This document shows, piece after piece, positions 57,792 through 64,000 of a stretch of 64,000 nt of DNA. The translations under genes were made by a program, and so were the position numbers. How positions within the stretch are numbered: the stretch's first letter is position 1; every line of letters begins with the position of its first letter. Where the stretch lies: NCBI RefSeq assembly GCF_000982955.1, contig NZ_KQ058772.1, positions 1 through 64,000 of the forward strand, given 5' to 3'. This DNA is from Micromonospora sp. HK10 (lineage in GTDB: Bacteria > Actinomycetota > Actinomycetes > Mycobacteriales > Micromonosporaceae). Under the pieces are notes generated by a model, which saw only the letters and a list, made by a program, of their open reading frames with translations, was not told the DNA's origin and searched no databases.

Positions 57792-59084
57792 TCACACGTG
57801 ACCAGTGGGTACGGCGGCTGTCTCGATCGGCGTCCCGGCGGACGGCGCCGAGAGGTGGCGGCCGGTGAGCAGGTAGCCGCCGGCGGCCAGCAGCAGCGCC
57901 CCGATCGCCGCGAACAACAGGCGGTAGTCGACCAGCCCGACCAGCAGCGCGCCCAGCCCGATGGCCAGCGACTGGGGTCCGCTGGCGAGCGCGTCCAGCG
58001 CGGCCGAGGCGCGACCGAGCAGGTCCGGCGGGGTCTGCCGTTGCAGCAGGGTCATGGTGCCCACCAGGGCGACCGGCAGCCCCAGCCCGATCAGCACGGC
58101 GGCGGTCACGGCGAGCCCGAGCACCGGCCAGACCGGGGCCAGGAAACCCACGGCGACGGCGGACACGCCGAGCGCCATGCCGCCCAGCTCGCCGAGCCGG
58201 CGCACCAGGGCCGCCGAGGCCAGCCCGCCGAGCAGCCCGCCGATGCCCTGCAGCGAGACCAGCACCCCGAGGAAGGCCGGCTCCCGCCCGAGTCCCTGGT
58301 CGACGTAGGCGTACCAGAGCGTCTCGCCGAACCCGAGGCCGACGGTCGCGGCGACCACGGCGAGCAGGGCCCGCCGCAGCGCCGGCTCGCGTACCAGGTG
58401 CCGCACGCCGGCGACCACCTCGGCCCGCCAACCCCCGGCGGTCCCCGCCGCCGCCCCGGTGGGCCCGCCGGCCGCCGCCGCCCCGGTAGGCCCGCCCGGC
58501 GTCGGCGTCGCCACGGGTGCCGGAGCCGGGCGTACGGCCAGCCCGACGGCGGCCGCCGCCAGGAACCCGAGCGCGCAGACGGCGGCCATCGCGGGGCCGC
58601 CGAGCAGCACGTAGAGCCCGGCGCCGAGCAGCGGGCCGACCAGCCGCAGCCCCTGTTTGACGGTCTGGGTGACGCCGTTGGCGTCGGGCAGCAGGCCGGC
58701 GGGGACCAGTTCCTGCACGAGGGCGGTGACGGTCGCGCCGAGCGCGATGTAGGACAGGCCGTAGCCGGCGGCGACGGCGTAGACGACCCAGAGCCGGCCG
58801 GCGTCGTGCACGGCCAGCAACGGCAGCAGCAGCCCGGCGGTGGCCGCGTTGAGGACCACGAACAAGGTCCGGCGTGGCACCCGGTCGACCACCCAGCCGG
58901 CCAGCGGGGCGAGCACCATGGGCGCGGTCAGCGCCAGGAAGGTGGCGCCGGCCAGCCCGTCGGAGCCGGTCAGCTCCTTGACCCAGATGGCCAGGGCCAG
59001 CAGCAGGACCGACTCGGCGATCATGCTCATGGTCAGCGCGACGAAGAACAGCCGGAAGCCCGGCCGGCGCAGCAGGCTTCTCAT
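57792..59084 (-). CDS. MFS transporter (drug/efflux type)
   Basis: 430 residues, 12 predicted membrane helices, with a long Ala/Gly/Pro-rich central loop (TPTPGGPTGAAAAGGPTG). The loop after helix 2 reads GWVVDRVPRRTLF, the MFS motif-A-like GxxxDRxxRR. It resembles the enterobactin-exporter/MacB-neighbour MFS_3 group. The ATG at 59082-59084 overlaps the stop of the ArsR-type regulator by four bases, so the regulator most likely controls this exporter. Confidence 0.87.
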   Translation of the reverse strand: MRSLLRRPGFRLFFVALTMSMIAESVLLLALAIWVKELTGSDGLAGATFLALTAPMVLAPLAGWVVDRVPRRTLFVVLNAATAGLLLPLLAVHDAGRLWVVYAVAAGYGLSYIALGATVTALVQELVPAGLLPDANGVTQTVKQGLRLVGPLLGAGLYVLLGGPAMAAVCALGFLAAAAVGLAVRPAPAPVATPTPGGPTGAAAAGGPTGAAAGTAGGWRAEVVAGVRHLVREPALRRALLAVVAATVGLGFGETLWYAYVDQGLGREPAFLGVLVSLQGIGGLLGGLASAALVRRLGELGGMALGVSAVAVGFLAPVWPVLGLAVTAAVLIGLGLPVALVGTMTLLQRQTPPDLLGRASAALDALASGPQSLAIGLGALLVGLVDYRLLFAAIGALLLAAGGYLLTGRHLSAPSAGTPIETAAVPTGHV

Positions 59085-59749
59085 CGGTCCCCGTTCCGCT
59101 CCGCGTCGGTGTCGCCGACGACCGGTCCGTCCTCGGTGCCCGCGCCGCCGGCGACGGGCTCGCCGCCGGCGACCGGCTCGCCGTCGACGTCGGGCGCGGC
59201 CCACGCCAGCAGCCGTACCGGCCGGGAGCCGGGCGGACGGGCCGCCGGATCGCCCAGCCGGTCCAGGTGGCGGCCGAGCAGCGCGCCCAGCTCCTCCTTC
59301 AGCTCGCGCAGTTCCTCGGCGGTGTACCAGCCGATGAACTGGTGCAGGAAGTCGGCGTCGCGCCAGGTGGCGGCGTGCTGGCGGCGGACCGCCAGCCAGT
59401 CCCGCAGCTTGCGGTGTTCCAGGTCGAGCAGGGCCAGCAGGGCGGCGTCCCCGGCCTGCGCCAGCGCCGGGCTCTCCGCGCCCTCGCCCCAGCGGTGTCC
59501 CTCGGTGACCAGCCGCCAGGGCCGCTGCCGGCCGGTGCCGCCGCCCGCCTCGGTGACGAAGCCGTAGCGGGCGAGCTGGCGCAGGTGCCAGGAGCAGTTG
59601 GCCGGGCTCTCGCCGACCCGCTCGGCGACCTCCGTGGCGGTGAGCGGGCCGTGCAGGGCGACCGCGTCGAGGATGCGCAGCCGCAGCGGATGCGCGAGGG
59701 CGCGCAAGGTGTCGACGTCGGTGATCTTCCGGGTTCGCGGTTGCTCCAC
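59081..59749 (-). CDS. ArsR-type winged-helix repressor of the adjacent MFS gene
   Basis: 222 residues. The N-terminal winged helix is TLRALAHPLRLRILDAVALHGPLTATEVAERVGESPANCSWHLRQLARYGFV (about 14-66). No ArsR metal Cys pair is present, so a small-molecule signal is more likely. The C-terminal 130 residues have no recognised domain and end in a repeated PVAGG stretch. The GTG at 59747-59749 is preceded by TTTCGAA palindromes. Confidence 0.86.
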   Translation of the reverse strand: MEQPRTRKITDVDTLRALAHPLRLRILDAVALHGPLTATEVAERVGESPANCSWHLRQLARYGFVTEAGGGTGRQRPWRLVTEGHRWGEGAESPALAQAGDAALLALLDLEHRKLRDWLAVRRQHAATWRDADFLHQFIGWYTAEELRELKEELGALLGRHLDRLGDPAARPPGSRPVRLLAWAAPDVDGEPVAGGEPVAGGAGTEDGPVVGDTDAERNGDR

Positions 59750-59756
59750 GGTCGAA

Positions 59757-59790
59757 GCGTACCTTTCGAAGGTTCCCTTTCGAAAGACCT
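59757..59790. promoter_or_regulatory. Paired TTTCGAA palindromes, likely operator
   Basis: ACCTTTCGAAGGT (59761-59773) and CTTTCGAAAG (59777-59786, perfect palindrome) lie just upstream of the repressor start. Their centres are about 14-15 bases apart, in an AT-rich patch. A likely autoregulatory binding site for the ArsR-type protein. Confidence 0.68.
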
Positions 59791-59870
59791 CTTTCTAGCG
59801 GTCCGGCATGTGGTCCGGGTCCGGACCCGGCGCGTACCGCGACCGGCCGGGGCTGGAAGAATCGCCTCCC

Positions 59871-60134
59871 GTGAAGACGTTCGAGGAGTTGTTCGCCGAG
59901 CTGCAGGCCAAGGCCGCCGCCGGCACCCCGGGCTCGGGCACGGTCGAGGCACTCGCCAAGGGGGTGCACTTCATCGGCAAGAAGGTCGTCGAGGAGGCGG
60001 CCGAGTCGTGGATGGCCGCCGAGCACGAGGGCCCGGAGCGCGCCGCGGAGGAGATCTCCCAGCTGCTCTACCAGGCCCAGGTGCTGATGCTCGCCACCGG
60101 CCTGGACCTGAAGGACGTCTACCGACATCTCTGA
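59871..60134 (+). CDS. hisE: Phosphoribosyl-ATP pyrophosphatase
   Basis: 87 residues. [20 protein letters not shown] has the ExxE acidic helix and [17 protein letters not shown] the second metal-binding helix of the MazG-like HisE fold. It hydrolyses PR-ATP to PR-AMP. The GTG at 59871 gives the standard N-terminus [10 protein letters not shown]; the longer frame is not family-like. hisG follows after 48 bases. Confidence 0.94.
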   Translation: MKTFEELFAELQAKAAAGTPGSGTVEALAKGVHFIGKKVVEEAAESWMAAEHEGPERAAEEISQLLYQAQVLMLATGLDLKDVYRHL

Positions 60135-60182
60135 GTGCCCCCGCCCGCTGATCAGCCGATCATTCGAAGGAGCACTCTTTCC

Positions 60183-61028
60183 ATGCTGCGTGTCGCCGTA
60201 CCCAACAAGGGCGCCCTGGCCGAGTCGGCCGCCGGGATGCTGCGCGAGGCGGGCTACCGCCAGCGCACCGACCCCAAGGACCTGGTCTGCCGGGACGAGC
60301 CCAACGACATCGAGTTCTTCTACCTGCGCCCCAAGGACATCGCCACCTACGTCGGCTCCGGCGACCTGGACGTCGGCATCACCGGCCGCGACCTGCTGAT
60401 CGACTCCGGCGCGCCGGCCGAGGAGATCGTCGACCTCAACTTCGGCCGGGCCACCTTCCGGTTCGCCGCCCGCCCCGACGACGTGGACTCCGTCCAGCGG
60501 CTCGGCGGGCACCGGATCGCCACCGCGTACCCGGGACTGGTCGAGCGGCACCTGGCCGAGCTGGGCGTCAAGGCCGAGGTGATCCGGCTGGACGGCGCGG
60601 TGGAGAACGCCATCCGCCTCGGCGTGGCCGACGTGGTCGCCGACGTGGTGGAGACCGGGGCCACCCTGCGCCAGGCCGGCCTCGTGGTCTTCGGCGAGCC
60701 GCTGCTGCGTTCATCGGCGGTGCTGGTCCGCCGGCTCGGCGCCCCCGGCGGCCCGCAGCAGGAGCAGCTGCAGCGCCGGCTGCACGGCGTGCTGGTCGCC
60801 CGCCGGTACGTGATGCTCGCCTACGACGTGCCGGCCGGTCTGCTCGACCGGGCCAGCTCGCTGACCCCCGGCATCGAGTCGCCGACGGTCTCCCCGCTGC
60901 ACCGGGAGGGGTGGGTCGCGGTGCAGGCCATGGTCCTGCGCGACGACGTGCACCGGATCATGGACGAGCTGTACGAGCTGGGCGCCCGGGCCATCCTGGT
61001 CACCAACATCCACGCCTGCCGGCTGTGA
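60183..61028 (+). CDS. hisG: ATP phosphoribosyltransferase, long form
   Basis: 281 residues. VAVPNKGALAESAAGML opens the protein, DVGITGRDLL and ADVVADVVETGATLRQAGL (PRPP loop) are present. The C-terminal ACT-like domain for histidine feedback (from about 205, ending ARAILVTNIHACRL) marks the long HisG form, so no HisZ is needed. The ATG follows CGAAGGAGC. The stop overlaps the next gene. Confidence 0.95.
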   Translation: MLRVAVPNKGALAESAAGMLREAGYRQRTDPKDLVCRDEPNDIEFFYLRPKDIATYVGSGDLDVGITGRDLLIDSGAPAEEIVDLNFGRATFRFAARPDDVDSVQRLGGHRIATAYPGLVERHLAELGVKAEVIRLDGAVENAIRLGVADVVADVVETGATLRQAGLVVFGEPLLRSSAVLVRRLGAPGGPQQEQLQRRLHGVLVARRYVMLAYDVPAGLLDRASSLTPGIESPTVSPLHREGWVAVQAMVLRDDVHRIMDELYELGARAILVTNIHACRL

Positions 61029-61987
61029 GGCCGCTGCCGGTCCCGGCCGCCCTGGCCGTGGTCGTGCTCGGCGGGGTGGCCTCGGCCGCGCAGGGCGTGG
61101 TCAACGCCGAGCTGGGGGAGCGGACCGGCGAACCGCTGCTCGGCGCGGTGGTCAACAACCTGGGCGGCAGCCTGCTGGTGCTGCTCGGGCTGGTCGCGGT
61201 CCCGTCGATGCGCGCCGGCCTGGCCGCGCTGCGCCGGGCGCGGCTGCCCCGGTGGGCCTACCTGGGCGGGCTGGGCGGCGCGGCGATCGTGGTGATCGGT
61301 CCGTACGTCGTACCGGCGCTCGGGGTGGCGGTCTTCACCATCGCCCAGGTGGCCGGGGGCAGCCTCGGCGGGCTGGGCGTCGACCGGGCCGGACTGGCCG
61401 CCACCGGCCGCCTGCCGCTCACCGCGCCCCGGGTCGCCGGAGCACTGGTGGGCATCGCCGCGGTGACCCTCGCCCAGCTCGGCCAGCCGGTCGGTGAGCT
61501 GGCGATCGGGCTGGTGCTGCTCTCGGTCGGCGGCGGCCTGGCGGTGGCGTTCCAGTCCGCCCTCAACGGGCGGGTCGCCGCCGCGGTGGGTCCGGCCGCC
61601 GGGCTGGCGGTCAACTTCGCGGTGAGCACCGCGGCGATCGCGGCGGTGGCCGCGCTGGCCGGCGCGCTGGCCGCGCACCCCGCCTGGCCGGCCCAGTGGT
61701 GGCTGTACGTGGGCGGCCTGTTCGGGGTGGGCATCGTCCTCGCCCTGCTGGTCGGCGTCCGGGCCGCCGGGGTGTTGCGCACCGGCCTGGCCCTGGTGGC
61801 CGGCCAGCTCGGCGGCGCCCTGCTGCTGGACGTGGCGCTGCCGGGCGGCGCCGGGGTGCGGCTGCCGGTGCTCGCCGGCGCGGTGCTCACCGGGGTGGCG
61901 GTGCTGGTGGCCGGAGGGCGGCGGGGCACGCCGGTCCGAGTGGCGGCCGAACCCGACCCGGCACCGGATGGCAGACTGGTCGGGTGA
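61025..61987 (+). CDS. DMT-family membrane protein (DUF606/YdcZ-like)
   Basis: 320 residues, about ten membrane helices in two homologous halves: VASAAQGVVNAELGERTGEPLLGAVVNNLGGSLL in the first half and GGGLAVAFQSALNGRVAAAVGPAAGLAVNFAVSTAA in the second. The repeated Gln...Asn...Leu...Asn-Phe pattern is typical of YdcZ/DUF606 proteins. Substrate unknown. The GTG at 61025 overlaps the hisG stop. Confidence 0.82.
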   Translation: MRPLPVPAALAVVVLGGVASAAQGVVNAELGERTGEPLLGAVVNNLGGSLLVLLGLVAVPSMRAGLAALRRARLPRWAYLGGLGGAAIVVIGPYVVPALGVAVFTIAQVAGGSLGGLGVDRAGLAATGRLPLTAPRVAGALVGIAAVTLAQLGQPVGELAIGLVLLSVGGGLAVAFQSALNGRVAAAVGPAAGLAVNFAVSTAAIAAVAALAGALAAHPAWPAQWWLYVGGLFGVGIVLALLVGVRAAGVLRTGLALVAGQLGGALLLDVALPGGAGVRLPVLAGAVLTGVAVLVAGGRRGTPVRVAAEPDPAPDGRLVG

Positions 61988-62454
61988 GCGATGCAGTGGT
62001 GACCGTGCGGCCGCGCCGGCTGCGGGTGGTCTGCTGGGTGTCGGCCGGTGCCCTGCTGGTGGTGTTCGCCGGGCTGGCCACCTCGCTGACCGGGACCACC
62101 GGTGACGGCTACGGCACCTTCCAGCGCGGCGACCAGCTCGCCATGGTCGGGCTGGGCGTCCTCGCCGCCCTCGGGGTGCTGCTCTTCACCCGCCCCCGGG
62201 TGGTCGCCGACGCGAGAGGCGTCCAGGTGCGCAACGTCCTCGGCTCGTACGACCTGCCGTGGGAGGTCGTCCGCGGGGTCCGGTTCGACCGGGGCGCCCC
62301 CTGGGCCAGCCTCGAGCTGCACGACGACGACCTGCTGCCGATGGTCGCCCTCCAGGCCGCCGACAAGGAGCACGCGGTGGAGGCGGTGCGCGCCCTGCGC
62401 CGCCTGCACGGGGCGCACCCGGCGGTCCGGGCCGACGATCCCGCGCCGCGCTGA
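61984..62454 (+). CDS. Small membrane protein with bacterial PH domain
   Basis: 156 residues with two N-terminal membrane helices (about 15-36 and 50-67) followed by a PH-like beta domain: VVADARGVQVRNVLGSYDLPWEVVRGVRFDRGAPWASLEL. Such proteins are common beside hisG in actinobacteria; function is unknown. Overlaps the transporter gene (GTGA). Confidence 0.8.
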   Translation: MSDAVVTVRPRRLRVVCWVSAGALLVVFAGLATSLTGTTGDGYGTFQRGDQLAMVGLGVLAALGVLLFTRPRVVADARGVQVRNVLGSYDLPWEVVRGVRFDRGAPWASLELHDDDLLPMVALQAADKEHAVEAVRALRRLHGAHPAVRADDPAPR

Positions 62455-62468
62455 GCCCGGGGCCCGGT

Positions 62469-62498
62469 TTGGGCGCCCCTGCGGCGAGGGTGTAATGT
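62469..62498 (+). promoter_or_regulatory. Promoter of the infC-rpmI-rplT operon
   Basis: TTGGGC (62469-62474) and TAATGT (62493-62498, with an extended TG just before) are 18 bases apart. The message would have a leader of about 260 bases. Confidence 0.6.
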
Positions 62499-62666
62499 TG
62501 CCGAGTCGACCAGACCGCCCCCGTCCCTGACGTGCGGGCAGTCGTTGAAGCGGAGCGCCTGCTCCCACCCGAGTCGCCCCCGTAGGCGGCCGGGTCCGGT
62601 CACCGGTTCCGGGCACGTCCCGGTCCCGGATGCGCGATCATTGTGATCGTGCCGACCGGTCGAGTG

Positions 62667-62698
62667 GGCCCTGGCATGCGCCGGGGCCTTCTGCTTTC
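62667..62698 (+). promoter_or_regulatory. Attenuator-like terminator in the infC leader
   Basis: GGCCCTGGC/GCCGGGGCC with an ATGC loop is followed by TTCTGCTTTCC, a terminator shape about 65 bases before infC. Upstream GC-rich segments can pair alternatively. This suggests transcript-level control of IF3/L35/L20 by a ribosomal protein or ribosome stalling. Confidence 0.6.
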
Positions 62699-62764
62699 CG
62701 GGTCGGCTCCCGCCCGGGGGCCCACGGAGTCGGCACCGTAGGAGACTCGACTCGAGGAGGCCCC

Positions 62765-63415
62765 ATCAGCGTCGAACCACGCGTGAACGAACAGATCCGG
62801 GCACGTGAGGTCCGACTGGTCGGCCCTGAGGGTGAGCAGGTGGGCATCGTCCCGCTGGAGCGCGCCCTGCAGCTGGCCGCGGACGTCGACCTGGACCTGG
62901 TCGAGGTTGCGCCGATGGCGCGCCCGCCGGTGTGCAAGCTCATGGACTTCGGCAAGTTCAAGTACGAGAGCGCACTCAAGGCGCGCGAAGCGCGGCGTAA
63001 CCAGCAACAGACCGTCATCAAGGAGATGAAGCTCCGGCCGAAGATCGACCCGCACGACTACGAGACCAAGAAGGGTCACGTGGTGCGGTTCCTCAAGGCG
63101 GGCGACAAGGTCAAGGTGACGATCATGTTCCGCGGTCGCGAGCAGAGCCGCCCGGAGCTGGGTTACCGGCTCCTGCGCCGGCTCGAGTCCGAGATCACGG
63201 ACCTGGGATACGTCGAGGCCGCTCCCAAGCAGGACGGCCGAAACATGATCATGGTTCTCGCTCCGCACCGGGCCGTCAAGGCCTCCGCGGTCGCCGCCAC
63301 GGCGTCCCGCGGTGGACCGCGCGACCGGGCTGCGGAGGAAACGGCCGCCCCGGCGGCCGGCGAGACCGCAGCAGCCGGTGAGACCGGCACGACCGCTGAG
63401 ACCAGCGGCCAGTAA
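62765..63415 (+). CDS. infC: Translation initiation factor IF-3, probable ATC start
   Basis: 216 residues from [26 protein letters not shown] begins the N-domain, [23 protein letters not shown] is the family signature, and the C-domain follows ([18 protein letters not shown]). An Ala/Thr/Glu tail ends it. AGGAGG (62755-62760) is four bases before an ATC in frame. No ATG/GTG is better placed; the next is GTG at 62783. Rare starts are known for infC in other bacteria, where IF3 discriminates against them to control its own synthesis. Confidence 0.9.
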   Translation: MSVEPRVNEQIRAREVRLVGPEGEQVGIVPLERALQLAADVDLDLVEVAPMARPPVCKLMDFGKFKYESALKAREARRNQQQTVIKEMKLRPKIDPHDYETKKGHVVRFLKAGDKVKVTIMFRGREQSRPELGYRLLRRLESEITDLGYVEAAPKQDGRNMIMVLAPHRAVKASAVAATASRGGPRDRAAEETAAPAAGETAAAGETGTTAETSGQ

Positions 63416-63434
63416 CAGGGGAGAAGACGTTCCA

Positions 63435-63629
63435 ATGCCGAAGATGAAGAGCCACACGGGTATGGGCAAGCGGGTCAAGGTGACCGGCAAGGGCAAGATC
63501 GTTGCCCAGCAGGCCGGGCTTCGCCACCACCTGGAGCTGAAGCCCTCCAGCCGGACCCGGCGGCTGACCGGCACGGTCGAGCTGGCCAAGGCCGACGTCA
63601 AGCGCATCAAGAAGCTGCTCGGCCGCTGA
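63435..63629 (+). CDS. rpmI: 50S ribosomal protein L35
   Basis: 64 residues, highly basic, starting PKMKSHTGMGKRVKVTGKGK and ending DVKRIKKLLGR, the normal L35 length. The ATG is 19 bases after infC behind GGGGAGAAG. Confidence 0.97.
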   Translation: MPKMKSHTGMGKRVKVTGKGKIVAQQAGLRHHLELKPSSRTRRLTGTVELAKADVKRIKKLLGR

Positions 63630-63661
63630 CGCGCGCCACCTGAACCGAAGAAGGAGTTGAG

Positions 63662-64000
63662 ATGGCACGCGTCAAGCGGGCTGTGAACGCCCAGAAGAAG
63701 CGTCGTACCCTGCTGGAGACCGCGAGCGGTTACCGCGGTCAGCGCTCCCGGCTCTACCGCAAGGCCAAGGAGCAGGTGCTGCACTCGATGCAGTACGCCT
63801 ACCGGGACCGTCGCGACCGCAAGGGCGACTTCCGGCAGCTCTGGATCCAGCGGATCAACGCCGGCGCCCGGGCCAACGGCCTGACCTACAACCGGCTGAT
63901 CCAGGGCCTGCGCCTGGCCGGCATCGAGGTCGACCGCAAGATCCTGGCCGACCTGGCCGTCAACGACGCCGCCGCCTTCGCGGCGATCGTCGAGCTGGCC
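63662..64000 (+). CDS. rplT: 50S ribosomal protein L20 (3' end outside the window)
   Basis: 113 codons are visible: [20 protein letters not shown], then [20 protein letters not shown] and [21 protein letters not shown], all L20 signatures. The ATG follows GAAGAAGGAG. The frame is open to the window edge; the full protein should be about 120-130 residues. L20 represses its own operon in other bacteria, which fits the long leader. Confidence 0.97.
   Translation, partial: MARVKRAVNAQKKRRTLLETASGYRGQRSRLYRKAKEQVLHSMQYAYRDRRDRKGDFRQLWIQRINAGARANGLTYNRLIQGLRLAGIEVDRKILADLAVNDAAAFAAIVELA

Noticed and set aside
57129-59567. Plus-strand open frame of over 800 codons opposite the MFS and repressor genes
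   Set aside because: Antisense shadow with Gln/Arg/Gly-rich sequence; the minus-strand MFS and winged-helix proteins have clear motifs.

Overview
This is a very GC-rich, densely packed actinobacterial chromosome segment. The conserved gene order, a BldD orthologue, mIHF, a WhiJ/BldB-type regulator pair, frequent GTG starts and 4-base ATGA/GTGA overlaps point to a Micromonosporaceae member, most like Micromonospora. This assignment rests on gene content and order and has not been checked by a database search. I see no tRNA, rRNA, CRISPR array, prophage or insertion sequence.

Layout. (1) 82-2566: ruvX-mltG-aroE. (2) 2788-16287: a block splitting the aro genes. It holds a secreted GH16 glucanase, an APH-fold kinase-like protein, a PAP2-like membrane protein, an Alg14/Alg13-like glycosyltransferase, a secreted beta-propeller, a Wzz-like protein, a GT2 glycosyltransferase, a Wzy-like polymerase, a Wzx-like flippase and a sulfotransferase. 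I read 5366-16287 as a Wzx/Wzy-type locus for a possibly sulfated surface glycan. (3) 16384-22289: aroC-aroK, then an inserted regulator pair flanked by a duplicated aroK 3' end, two inward-facing membrane genes on the minus strand, and aroB-aroQ. (4) 22737-24391: efp-nusB and a convergent bldD, separated by an array of terminator-like hairpins. (5) 24676-35552: pyrR-pyrB-pyrC-carA-carB-pyrD-(bioA)-pyrF, controlled by a PyrR-type leader that occludes the Shine-Dalgarno sequence. (6) 35731-41614: mihF, a degenerate gmk, rpoZ, coaBC, metK, priA. (7) 41818-52133: a kinase/ParB-like fusion, a P450, def-fmt-rsmB, a secreted M28 peptidase, two tandem septum-formation-type lipoproteins (minus strand), and rpe. 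(8) 52135-57648: a response regulator/GGDEF protein, then an FMN riboswitch and ribD-ribE-ribM-ribBA-ribH. (9) 57792-64000: an MFS exporter with its ArsR-type regulator (minus strand), hisE-hisG, a DMT transporter, a PH-domain protein, and infC-rpmI-rplT behind a long leader. The last gene runs off the window.

How the genes work together. Most of the window is core metabolism: shikimate pathway, de novo UMP synthesis, riboflavin/FMN, the start of histidine synthesis, SAM and CoA synthesis, N-terminal formyl-Met handling and translation factors. The accessory interest lies in five places: the glycan locus, the regulator pair bordered by aroK repeats, two proteins with degenerate P-loops (the Wzz tail and the gmk-position protein), the P-loop/ParB-like fusion, and several families of short intergenic palindromes.
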